Below, in pieces: positions 9,766-21,869 of a stretch of 64,000 bases of DNA. The stretch is from Echinarachnius parma. Lineage: Eukaryota; Echinodermata; Echinoidea; Clypeasteroida; Echinarachniidae. The stretch is taken from assembly GCA_037951105.1 (NCBI GenBank), contig JBAMJV010009349.1:32155-96154 (forward strand), in the 5' to 3' direction. The notes beneath the pieces were generated by a model, which ran no database searches, was not told the origin of the DNA, and saw only the letters and a program-made list of their open reading frames with translations. The first letter of the stretch is position 1. Every line of letters starts with the position of its first letter. The position numbers were made by a program, and so were the translations under genes.

Positions 9766-12700
9766 CTCTAATCATGCTAATCCACCATCTTTAATAACGT
9801 ATTTTTAAGAAAAATAACGCAACAATAATCATAATGGCAGGGGGAAAACAAACCAAGAGAGAAAACAACTCGACATCAGCTATGTATACGAGCTCAATTT
9901 GTCAAGGCATTGTACTCTCGACATTGAGCGAGCGATCTGATCCTGTGTAATGGGGAAAATGCCTCGAGGCGATATAACTTAAACAGGATACATTTCATCT
10001 ACCATGGACAGAGGGGGGGGGGGGGGGGGGGGGGCTCAGAGGTATATGTTTCTCGATGCTCATTTGATTTGAAAAATGTCAACAAACTTTGACTATGTTT
10101 GTGTTTGTTATTTTGTTGTTGTTGTTGTTGCTGTTGTTGTTGTTGTGTATGTCTAGAGATATATTACATTGATATCTTACATTTGCAAGGAAAGGGGGGG
10201 GGGGGGAGCGAGGGAGGGTGAGGGGGGAGTGTAATTTATAATTGATTAAGAATTTAGGAAACTGCAAATAGAAAATCGGCAGCATACTTATTATATAGTT
10301 ATATCGCTAATTGACCTCTTTACCACAAACTAATCCACATTTATTTAACAATTCGTGCACTTCAACGTGACACTTTTCATAACTATTTGCATCTGTTGGA
10401 TGCCCAAATGGATTACATGTCCCTTCATATAGAGTAGCGTGTTATAATATTACATATATTTCATATAATATTAGTTCGCTATTATGAAGTACCGCAATTG
10501 CAACAGCGACAACGACACGAAATCGCCGAGATTGATGCATAAACAGCTCTTTATTTGGGAATAAAAAAAAACCAAACACGAAATGAAAAGGGGTTAATTT
10601 TCGTCAAATAGAAGTACGATATGCCGGTCCTATTGTAGGGCATGTTGTTTCCATGACAACTAAAATGGGCTCGATAAGGTTGCTTGTCAAGGAACTTCCG
10701 TTATCTGATCCATGGACGCAGTTTCATTCTCGTTGTATTTTTTTTTTTCAACAGATATAGAATTCTGGATACAAAATATGAGACTTCTATTATTCATTAG
10801 CAATCACTGTGAAAGGTAAAGTAACGTTGTATATTTGTGCGCTTTTGCCGCCGTAATGCTGTATAAATACATGTACAAGATGCATAAATTACTGTTATTA
10901 TTGTTATCGTGTTTGCACGACGTTTCATGCATATTCTTTTTTTTCCTTCAAAATATATTAATAAAAAGAATGTCACAAACTAAGTGTTTGATATAAAATT
11001 GGATTTTCAATCACATGATCTGCTACAAAAATGTACATGTGATAACCATTTTGTCTAGAATACGAATATTGCATTACTTGCAATATAAAAATAATGAGGA
11101 TATTTTTACCAACCAGTGGGCGTTTTGAAAACGGAGTAATTTTTAAACAAATATTTGTTCACTATCTGATTGATATTTTGTTGACGAATACCTCTGATTT
11201 GTTTCCATAGTGATTCACTTTTTGCATTCATCAGATGTGATACTTGTAATATATACATAATAATAGATTCATCATACTACAATTTCAATAGACGTACTAA
11301 TATAATTATCTAATTAAGTTCACTGATAATCTACACGAAGGCTCGCTATTAGATTGTATTCATTTTTCTCATTCAATACATCTTTATTTAATTAGATAAA
11401 TCAACCTTCATAGTCCATTAAAGATTGATCGAGATTTTTGTTATCAACCTGTTAAATAAGTCCTTTTGTTTTGTGATGTGGATGTGGAACGATGAAGTGC
11501 ATATTCAATTATTTGATAATGTGATACAGTGTTTTCTTTATTCGATCTAGTACTTACATTTGTCTTTTAATTTGTTAAATTATTATACTTGCACTATTAT
11601 TCAACAACAAGAGAGACAAAAACATTTACCTCATACAATAATAGAACAACATAATGTCAAAACGTATTCATTTAGTGAGTTTGTGATATATGATTTTGCC
11701 ATGAGTAATTCTAATGATTGAAAACAAACCGCAAACAGTATACATCAAAATATAATTTGTATTTTTTGTGTATGCCATAAGAAAATGTTATTGATAAATC
11801 GCACATTTCTACATTTGTGCTGTTCTTTTTTTAATTATGAATTATAGTACCTTTGTACTATGAAACGAAAAAGGTGTGCAAATAAGTCAAATATAATTCT
11901 TTGAACAAGACAAGACATGTAAAACATAATGCACATTTTCTTTCCAACAATTATACAAAAAGAGTATATTCAGCGGCAGATTAACATGTATACAAATTCC
12001 ACATGCATTCGATCACAATTTACATACATGTTCCACCTGTTTTATTGGAGTAGACAATACTCTGTCTTTACGTTAACCCTTACGAGTTCTAAATGCTTGA
12101 ATCTGCTTGAATCTGCTTGAATCTGGTATAATATCAAACTTAAACACTCTTATAGCATTGGAGGAGTTAAACAATGTATACTTATATGCAGCTGCGCATC
12201 TGAGCCATATACGCTACGTATAATTATAGTGGACAATTTCCATCCAAGGTAAAAACAATTGAGGTTGTGGGCTCTTTGCAAGATTGCGATCTCAGAGACG
12301 GAGTATTTTCCCATCCTAGCGAAAAACAAAAATGGCTCATAAAGTTCCCCCCTTTCCAGGATACTGCAATATTTTACCCGCATATATAAGGGCGTAATTA
12401 TTCTTCCGAAATTGATAATATTGTTTTGGTTTCAAATTGGTTACAAATAGCCGACCAAGGTCACCATTACTTTTGTATGAACTTTGATTCACAAAACAAT
12501 TTTCGTCGTATTCGATTTCGACAATAATCATACCTGCATACAGTAGGAGACACCGCCGCGCCTGTGTAGAAATGTTCGCCACAAAATCGCTGACTTTTGA
12601 TGTGCATACGAATTTGATTTATTATGTAACCACTATCATTATAATACTTTGGGGGCTATAATCCTGCCACAATTAAACTATATATACTGAAAGCTGACAA

Positions 12701-13148
12701 ATATTCAACAGTGGCTTTAAGTATCGTTACACATCGATAAACTGAAGTCAGCCGTCTGGCAATCCATTTGTATGTCCCGTATTAAAACCAAACAGTACAT
12801 AGAATGACTTTTATTAAACAGCGACGGCCGTGCATGCACAACATGAATGGTGTATGGTGTAGAGAGGCATGTATAATGCGTGCCTGGTAATGGAAGTGTT
12901 CGATATTCACCGTCTCGTCTCTGTCGGGCGGAAGAGCATTTAGAATTGTTTGTGATGGTAAACAACCTTCTTCTAGATAAAGACAAAACACGACCGTCTA
13001 CGTTGGTACACATTCAGAAATTGCAACCTTAATACATAGCAGATAACCGTTTAAATGTAAAAACTGTAGTATAATTTTGTAGGGATTTTATTTTTTTTCC
13101 TGCTTGAATCTAATTATATTTATGTTATTATTTTGTAGTAGTTTAGTT
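9766..13148. other. Intergenic DNA with G-tracts and a GTT microsatellite
   Basis: No gene seen. It contains a G-tract at about 10014-10034, a (GTT)n tract at about 10110-10146, a second G-tract near 10194-10206 and a short three-copy repeat of CTTGAATCTG at about 12094-12125. The rest is unstructured AT-rich sequence. Confidence 0.55.
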
Positions 13149-13152
13149 TTAA

Positions 13153-13686
13153 AGGGGTAGTTTAGTTTTGGTAGAGAGGGCGCTGCACATCACAATTTGT
13201 TTGTGAGGTACTGAAAAAACTGAGTGTCGAATTTGAGAGAACATGCAATTTTAATGGCAGAACAAACTTTATTTGGTAAAATCGACCCAGAAGCGGCTGA
13301 AATATCAATAAATATATCTGATCTTATAATTATTTGGGGCCCAAATAATTAGATGATTTAAAAAAAAAAAAAAAAAAATGCTTGCACTTTTTCACAAATT
13401 TTCAAAAGCGTTTTTTAAATAGTTGTTGATGATCTCTCTATTTAATCATTATCAATAAAACATCACATGCATTATTTTGTATGAAAAATGGTTGAAACCA
13501 ATGCCTTTTCAGAAAGCGCCCTCTTGTGTTTTAATGGCTCTTTTTGAATGATAACGGGCTTTTTTACTTAGTCGTTTGTAATGTTGTATACCTTTCGAGC
13601 ATGGTGGAGTTATAACTATTAGTTTATAATGTTACTGTCCAGGTTTGGTTACTTAAGTTCAGCCTCACCAAAACTGTACTACCCCT
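13153..13686 (-). mobile_element. TTAA-flanked non-autonomous element, family A, complete copy
   Basis: The 534-bp element is flanked by TTAA on both sides (13149-13152 and 13687-13690). Its inverted ends are AGGGGTAGTTTAGTTTTGG and the complement of AGGGGTAGTACAGTTTTGG. It has no coding capacity. TTAA duplication is the signature of piggyBac-type insertion. Related copies lie at 30044-30600, 46961-47275 and 55937-56432, all in the opposite orientation. It carries an A-tract near 13361. Confidence 0.75.
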
Positions 13687-13690
13687 TTAA

Positions 13691-14590
13691 TACATTATAA
13701 ACATTTTACTATATTTGTGCGGATTTTCTTCTAAGTTAAATATTTATGCAGTTTATTTTTGCCAATGTAATCAATTTTGTTTTGCTCCATAATTGGCATT
13801 TATTTCTGCAATCGTCCCAACCTCTAAGAATGAATATCAAGACAATAACAATGAAATAACATGTTCAATACAATACAGGATCGATGTTTTATTTATATCA
13901 TGAGCTACGTGCATACAAAACAAACAAACACTAAAGTTGTTTTCAAAAGCAAAATCTCAATTTATTTTGTTGCTGGACATCATAATAACGAACTTATTAT
14001 TACTTTTGAGCTTGTCACTTATTACTTTTGGAATTAGTGTCGATAAGCTAAAACAAAAAAGTAAGAACAAAAATTCCTTACAGTATTACATTTGAACAAT
14101 AAATTCAAGAACCGCATTTGCACAGAGATCGGATGGGTAATGGTTATACTAATTACAATCATGAAGATGACGAATAGACTTTAATACGTGTCACAGACTC
14201 AGATGTACGAAATGTCCTTCTCCCAATCAAGGCGATTATGTTTGCTTAAATTACTGGGATGATCTCGCCATAAACACTCGAACCGTCTTCTTGGAAGAAG
14301 CATTATCATCATAACGATGCTCTAGCTATGTCAGTACATAGTTCACGCCATGTAGTATCATATTCTGAACGTATAATAATATAATTCAATGTGCGTCATT
14401 TCACGGCACGGTGCGCTTCCTTTGTAGAATTATTACACACGCTATACGTAATACGTATACAGCGTTTTTTTTGGCGCCGTCGTGATTTTTGCGGTAAACA
14501 AATCACAACTAGAATCATTATCCTGGATGCCTTGGTGTGGCAAACACGTGATCATAGTGACATCGCCAATGTCAAACTATATACATGATA
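13691..14590. other. Intergenic DNA, nothing recognised
   Basis: AT-rich sequence without coding signal or clear repeat structure. Confidence 0.5.
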
Positions 14591-14592
14591 TA

Positions 14593-15958
14593 CCGTAAAT
14601 GTTTGAATAGAAGCGCTATGGTACATGGCTCTGTAAAATAGCGTCATCTGAGTCCAAAAGTATGAAGTTTCCCGAGACGTTGAACGCAATTTAAATGTGA
14701 ATGATAATGAATATTGATGATGAATAATGACTACTAAATGTAAGTTGGTTTACAGGTAGCTTGCGATTGAAATAAACGATTGTATCAAAAAGGGTATTAT
14801 ATAACAGATTACTGATTCAAATTCCTTAATAGATGTTCAAAGCCACCACTTTCAACAAAGGCTAATTTAAATGGGGCCTATAGACCTCTCTTGCAGGTGG
14901 GAAAACATTTACGTTCCGAGTAGTGGTAGTAGTGGTAGTAGTGATAGTAGTGATATAGTAGTGGTAGTAGTGGTAGTAGTGGTAGTGGTGGTAGTAGTGG
15001 TAGATTTTGGACAAAACAATCATATATTTGAGGGAAATATGTGTTCATAATGCATACATAGGGTGTGCGTATATCCCCATTCATTGGAGCCTCATATAAT
15101 TTGTATGCCGCCATGCCACGTTTTAGCCAGAAATTGAGTTTCCCCCAAATGTACATTATTTTTGCCCGGACATGCCATTTTAAATTGTGATATCATTTTA
15201 CCTATAGTTGAAACGTGTCAAACTTCGCAATCTATAGCGTCCACTAGCAGAAGTGCTGGAATAGATCTGCAAGAATGTCTTTTGTTCAACTTGGGAATGA
15301 ATGAGAAGATTATGACACTTGTGTGAAAAGATATCCTCCCATGCATGGACATACAATAGCCCCTGAACAAAGAGTAGGACGCCGAAGCCCCAAGTTTGTT
15401 TTTCAACATGTCCAAAGCGAACGCCGAGCTAGCTACGTCCTGCTCTTTTGTTCATCGAGCTATTCATGGAAGGATATCTATTGACGCATGTGAGATAATC
15501 TTCCCATTCATTGCCCACTGCGTTGCCAATTTGCTAATTTAACTTGGTCGCCGCGGGAGCGGCGCCAGAGCGGCCGAGAAAAGTGTACGATCTAAACAAT
15601 AGCGAACAATGAACGCCGCTCTCCACACGACCTCAACACGCTCTCCCCACGTCCTCCCCACGCTTCCAATTTTATGAATGGGGATTAGGAGCGGCGCTAG
15701 GTCGGCGCGAGAGCGTAGCTAATGTGACGGGGGTATTATATAATACCCTTTTTGATACAATCGTTTATTTAAGTCGCAAGCTTCCTGTAAACCAACTTAC
15801 ATTTAGTAGTCATTATTCATCATCAATATTCATTATCATTCACATTTAAATTGCGTTCAACGTCTCGGGAAACTTCCTACTTTTGGACTCAGCTGACGCT
15901 ATTTTAAAGACAACGTACAGAGCCATGTACCATAGCGCTTCTATTCAAACATTTACGG
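14593..15958. mobile_element. TA-flanked element with ~215-bp terminal inverted repeats
   Basis: The arms 14591-14804 and 15736-15960 are complementary with few differences; the right arm has about 11 extra bases near the AGAGCCATGTAC landmark. The ends read TA|CCGTAAATGTTTGAATAG and the complement, so a TA target duplication is plausible, as in Tc1/mariner elements. The 930-bp interior has no transposase. It includes a GGTAGTAGT-type triplet repeat (about 14920-15003) and a GC-rich stretch (15548-15725). Close similarity of the arms suggests recent activity or arm homogenisation. Confidence 0.8.
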
Positions 15959-15960
15959 TA

Positions 15961-18008
15961 GACGACAGGTCAGGCACATCGGATGGCAAGGTTATCTTAT
16001 GAGAGAGAGAGCGAGAGAGAGGGGAGAGGGAGGGGAGAGGGGGGGGGGGGGGGGGGGTCAAGGGGTGGAACTATGATGAAAACCCAAAACACGTGATATA
16101 AGGCATACTAATTTGATGGATAGTGGCGGCGCCAAGGTCAGCATAGATGACGGGCAAATAGGATGGTTAAGGTCTGTCTCCACATGGCACTGAGAGGGAG
16201 GGGTAAGAGGATAATCTGCCCCGATACACAGTTATGCTGTTGTTGTTTTCTTGCCGACGCTGAAAGGAAATTTGCAAAAAACAAAACCTGTTCCCTGCTT
16301 CTATTTTTAATACGGATACTATACAGTATGGTAGAACCACTAGCATTATAATCAAGTTTTGTGGATTTGGACGATGTTACCAGATCCCTTTAGAGGTCTT
16401 TTACGAAATTGTCACAACGAAACAACTGTCACATGTTACCAAACTATGATAATTATGTTAAGTGAACAATGTCCCGTGTTACTTAAATTAACATTTTGTT
16501 AATAAATAAATAATTACTCTGAAACAATAACAGGTCTCGTAAGGACTGCATGCACTCAGACGCTGTTTCTCTTTCGAAAGATGATACTTTATCGACCCAC
16601 TTACCACCCACATCCTAGCTCTCACAGTCAAAGGTTTCTCGACATCCACGCACTCACCATTCGGATGGCCAACCATCTCATCACATAACTTCCAATAAAC
16701 TGGTAATAGGTGTCTCCTTCCACAATCAAATTGCCTTTTAGTCGTGGCTAATTTAATTCGAGAGCCCTGTTATATAGTCGAGTGTTGAGTCGCTTCCCGG
16801 GGTATCAGACGCAGAAAAAAAGTGCAAGGTACTCGACGCCAGAAAGTTAAACGTGTTGCCTTTTTTCCGTCACTCATCATAAGCGTCTTCCATAGTTTTC
16901 TTGCATGGCGTTGAGTGTCGTCATCTCTCTTTGTGATATAACGTCATATTGACATCTTTCTTATGTAATCATAATTATGGTCTCGGGATATCAGACGCAA
17001 ACAAGTGCAAGTTACTCGTCGGAAAGACGACATTTAAAACATGTTACCTTTTATTCACGATACTGCACAATTTCGTTCGTGGTTGTTTTGACGTTGGATA
17101 TAATCAACTTTCAGTTTGATACATCTTTTTATGTGATGATAATTAGGTCAGACGCGGTGCAAAAGGTGCAAGGTACTCGAATAACGAATAACTAAACTGT
17201 CTTGTTACCTTAATATATTCATGATACAGCACAATACTATCGTCCATGTGATGGTTTTCTTGGTATTGCATGTCATCCACTCTCTATGGCGCCACCTTAA
17301 CATATTCCATAATTCATGTAATTATTTAATACACAAGACGCGTATCGATATGCATCCCCGCACAACACATTTTCCTGTTCATTCCTTTCTTATCTATCTC
17401 TTCTTCGTAGTATTATTTCATCAAATTCCTCCGCTTTGCATCTGGTGTGGCAGTAGGTTTACATTGTTATACATTTTTCAAATTTGTATAAATGCATATT
17501 ATTATATATGAATATGCGCGACTGTTGGCACAAAACTATAATAGTTAATATTACGCGTTTTCATCGTAACCAAGTATCTGGCTGTGGGCCAACTTTGTGA
17601 ACGAATTCTGATAAATAAATGTTATTTCATTTCAAAACGTCACGCATCCATATGATTGTATTTATCTTTGTAATTATGTTCATACGTGTGATTGATCGAC
17701 CACGCGTGGGCGTGTGTAATAAATGGGGGCGTCTTAATTGCTAGCGCGTGAAACTGTTATCATTATTTATTTTTTATATAAAAGACCTTCTACGAAATAT
17801 ATGATACCATTTTTATTAAGTGACGACAGGCTTTATTGCAGTCTATATCATGGCACCAATCAACTTGAGTTCATGTAAAGGGGGTTAATTATTATACAAA
17901 AAATAAATATGCGTTACGATATTTGCTGTGCCAGTTGATAGATTGAGAGATGGAAGACATAACATTAACGCTTTCCACGAAAACATCCGCGATTCAAATT
18001 TGTGACCA
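15961..18008. other. Intergenic DNA with a purine tract and a partial TTAA-type repeat
   Basis: A GA-rich tract followed by a G-run occupies about 16001-16058. The stretch 16272-16397 resembles the right part of the family B elements at 24768 and 27168 (AAACCTGTTCC, TTTTGTGGATTTGGA, AGATCCCTTTA). Three degenerate ~150-bp blocks containing GGTATCAGACGCA and GTGCAAGGTACTCG occur between 16740 and 17200. No gene is recognised. Confidence 0.5.
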
Positions 18009-18012
18009 TTAA

Positions 18013-18323
18013 AGTGATCTATGTACTTTACTCTACGAAAATTACTTTGAGCTTCCACATTTCTCTTTTACCGTGTTCTTTAGCTTATGGTAAGAGAAGA
18101 ATAAAGTAGGGTTCGATTTGTTCAATCATATGTCCCTTTAGTATGAAGATATCTATCATTGAGAATCATTCAGCTCACAACCGTCTACAGACGGTCGTAA
18201 AGGTCACGTTCGAATCTACGGCAAAGAACTAAGAATTATAGTTGTACAATCTGACGCAAATGTTTGCCTTTTAAACCAGGAAAGCAGTAATATGGCAATA
18301 TCTAACCATGTACATGGATCACT
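18013..18323. mobile_element. TTAA-flanked non-autonomous element, family C
   Basis: The 311-bp element lies between TTAA at 18009-18012 and 18324-18327. Its inverted ends are AGTGATCTATGTAC and the complement of AGTGATCCATGTAC. There is no coding frame. A partial relative occurs at 45040-45165, where TTAA is also present. Confidence 0.7.
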
Positions 18324-18669
18324 TTAACTCTGAAGGTCAACATTTTATTCCGGAAATAACATAAATGTCACAGCCATATACCATCCATTTTAAGATGAGC
18401 AATTTCCTACAAATCGTTTAATGGAGATTCTTGCATAGAATGATACGGCGGGTAATAACTGCCATCGAATTTGATTTAAAAGAAATTTTTTTGAAAATAA
18501 GATAAAAACACTTATATCTTCATGTATTTTGTTGATGTCAAGACAACTGGGAAGGGTAAACAATCATTTTGGTTAATCTTGGATTTGTCAAAATTATTTA
18601 CGAATTATTTGTAATCATATCATGGCACACTTTAGTATGAAGGGAGTGGTGGGAAAAGGAAATTTAGAG

Positions 18670-19345
18670 CAAAACAGAAGAATGAAACAATAACACAGCA
18701 ACATATCAAAACAAAAGAATAAAAAAGAATAACACAGCAACATATCAAAACAAAAGAATAAAACAGAATAACACAGCAACATATCAAAACAGAAGAATGA
18801 AACAGAATAACACAGCAACATATCAAAACAGAAGAATGAAACAGAATAACACAGCAACATATCAAAACAGAAGAATGAAACAGAATAACACAGCAACATA
18901 TCAAAACAGAAGAATGAAACAGAATAACACAGCAACATATCAAAACAGAAGAATGAAACAGAATAACACAGCAACATATCAAAACAGAAGAATGAAACAG
19001 AATAACACAGCAACATATCAAAACAGAAGAATGAAACAGAATAACACAGCAACATATCAAAACAGAAGAATGAAACAGAATAACACAGCAACATATCACA
19101 ACAGAAGAATGAAACAGAATAACACAGCAACATATCAAAACAGAAGAATGAAACAGAATAACACAGCAACATATCAAAACAGAAGAATGAAACAGAATAA
19201 CACAGCAACATATCAAAACAGAAGAATGAAACAGAATAACACAGCAACATATCAAAACAGAAGAATGAAACAGAATAACACAGCAACATGTCATAACAGA
19301 AGAATGAAACAGAATAACACAGCAACATATCAAAACAGAAGAATA
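18670..19345. repeat. 39-bp minisatellite, about 17 copies
   Basis: The unit contains GAATGAAACAGAATAACAC and CAGCAACATATCAAAACAGA and is repeated about 17 times, 14 of them nearly identical and the first three more diverged. Because 39 is a multiple of three, several frames stay open; the + frame reads MKQNNTATYQNRR repeated 14 times. The open frames follow from the period and I do not treat them as genes. Confidence 0.9.
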
Positions 19346-19369
19346 ACAAAGAGGACGTTAGAAAAGTAA

Positions 19370-21780
19370 AAGAACGAAATATAAAAAAAAACAGCAGTTT
19401 AAACGATACAGCAAGGGGTCTTGTATGCCCTCGATAAGGAATTGGTGTTAATGTATAATACAAGTTTGTTACTCTCTGATGGGAACCAAGAAAACTGCGT
19501 TTGGTAATGTGCTTGTTGAAGTTCACAGGGGACGAGCTTTAATTGAATTAGCTTAGTTATTCGACTTTCGTTGTAATATAAACTGACGAAGGAAGGTGTG
19601 TTTCTCCTATTTCTCTTTATCATGTTTGGGAAAACCACGTGCGCTTGTATTTAAAAAAGATACAAATTATATGGCCATATTACAGGAGATGTTCGCGCAG
19701 TAAATATTTGTACTGTTTAAACTATCTCTAACAAAACAGCATTGCCAATACGGTTTAAAGTTCTTGATATAAATGCAGGCTGTTGTTTTACCGTTCGCAA
19801 TACGAAACAGAAAAGGTCAGAGCCTAAACAATATGCAAATCGTCTTGCATTTTACCTGGGGCTGAATTCCCTGCGCCGAAATGTATGTGCATTCTAAAAT
19901 GAGATCTCAAATAGATATAGGGAGGGGCGAATGTTCAAACTACGGGTGAACGACCGAGTGAATTGTATCATAACAGTTTAATATCTTGCCTAGATGATAA
20001 TACCACGTTCTTCACGCACCATGACATATTACTACTCAAACTTAAAGAGAGAGAGATATGAATAAATAGAGACAGCAGCGAGAGTGACAGACAGACATAA
20101 TTAAAGATGGTTATGATGGGGTAAGGGAGATAATGGGGAGATTTAGGATAAATGGGGGAGAGGGGGTGAGCGAACAAGCGATACAAAAGTTGAGAGAGAA
20201 ATAAGCAAAGAAACAAAACATACTTAAGGAGAAAGCATTCGTTTTTAAATCGGGAGGGAGCCAGTTATTGCTTGTAGTTGTGTTTGTGTGGGTGTATGTA
20301 TGCGTGTTTTTGTACGGTCGTTAAATCGAGGACAGATCGTAAAGAAAGTTCCCTGAACAATGGACCTCGGAAGGTGTAGTTTAATCGTCCTCGAATGTCA
20401 AACAATACGTTCGTGCTTTACTTAGTAAGGCGTCCGTGGACGAGTAAGCAATAGAGTCACAATATTATGTCCTCGAAAGTACGGTCTTGTATGTATTAAA
20501 AGTGTGTGTATAAGTGTGTGTCTGTGAGTACGCATGTGAATAATGGAAGAGGGATGTAAACAGACACAAGGACATGATTGCATCCTTTAATCCCGGTGAC
20601 TAATGATTGGCCCACATGCAAGCTCGCTGCCAAATGTCAAGTCCGGGTATCGAGGGACCGATAAGGAACAGCGGGCAGAACGCGCCAATAAAACATCCAT
20701 ACCACGAGCCTGTCAAATTGTTTCCTCTCCTGCGATGAGAGGGGGTGGCGTAGCCAGTGTCAGCCCCCACGGGTGGGGGAGCGGGGATACTACTTCGATT
20801 AGTGCATGGTTATTTGGGTTTTCAAGACGGGTTATTTAAATTATCGTCACAGTCCCAGAGACAAGCCTATGTTTCGAACCCTGTGCCCATACAACCTCGC
20901 TAGCTTAGTTTCATGCTAAGTCTATGTTGGATGACGTGGCTAAGAATTAAACACATCATATTTTTGATTGCTAACTATGGTTAACTTAATGGGTACCTAA
21001 TTATGCTTGCCAAACTAACCCGAGTTGGGGACTAGGAAAACTGTTTGTTGCTCACTGAACTGTAAAATATCATTAATATTTACAGCATTTATACAACTAT
21101 TAAGCTAATTGGGTTTTATGAACAGCGGAAGCCTGGGCCTAAATTATTCGCTGTAGATATTTCTTTCCCGTTATATTTCGCCTACACTATGTCAATGGGC
21201 ATGATGGGGGGGGGGGGGGGGGGCAAGAATTCATTCGAGGGTGCACTTAGTACCCTCCTTGCTTCATCCAGACCTATCGCTACGCCATTCGATGCGAGTT
21301 GACGGTCCTGTCACATTCAACAATTACCTTCCCGATGAGAACGCTCCACTACTCTGGGTTTTGAGTTTCGTGTGGCTTTCGTGGCGTATATGAATACACA
21401 TCATCTTTGAATGTGACATACAAATGATGGTCCGAGATAAATGAGATGCATTCTTTCTCCTTCCCCTGATGAGACCCCCTCATACTGAATACTAATCTTC
21501 ATGAGTTTGTCACTTAGAATGTTTTTACTCTTTTCGTGAGGATTGATCAAAGATAAATAATGACACTTCGGCCTCCTTGGGTAAGGTCATTTACAAACAC
21601 TTCATACACCATCTAATATAATAAAGAGGGAGCAAAGATACATAAGATGCATTCTTACTCCCCAAATACAATAGCATGCAGTGAATCATGTAATGTAAAA
21701 CAGTCCAAATAACATTACTACGAGTAGCTGACATGGTTGAGTACATCATTTTGTCGAGTTGTTCACAGAGGTACACAGAA
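19370..21780. other. Intergenic DNA, no gene recognised
   Basis: Mostly unstructured. It includes a G-tract at about 21209-21222. On the minus strand near 20870 there is a GGGTTCGAAAC sequence resembling a Pol III B box, but no matching tRNA-like fold or A box was convincing. Confidence 0.5.
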
Positions 21781-21869
21781 TCACGTGAATTTGAGGGTAA
21801 ATTGATGATTCGAGATAAAATTTTCTAGCATATTATTCCAGGCCTAAAGAATAATTTATTTGAATCATC

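Noticed and set aside
18615..19526. 303-codon minus frame rich in Cys/Phe, and a 190-codon plus frame
   Set aside because: Both follow from a 39-bp tandem repeat that cannot introduce a stop; the flanks lack splice or promoter signals.
20855..20895. tRNA gene or SINE suggested by GGGTTCGAAAC on the minus strand
   Set aside because: No acceptor stem, anticodon arm or A box at the right spacing.
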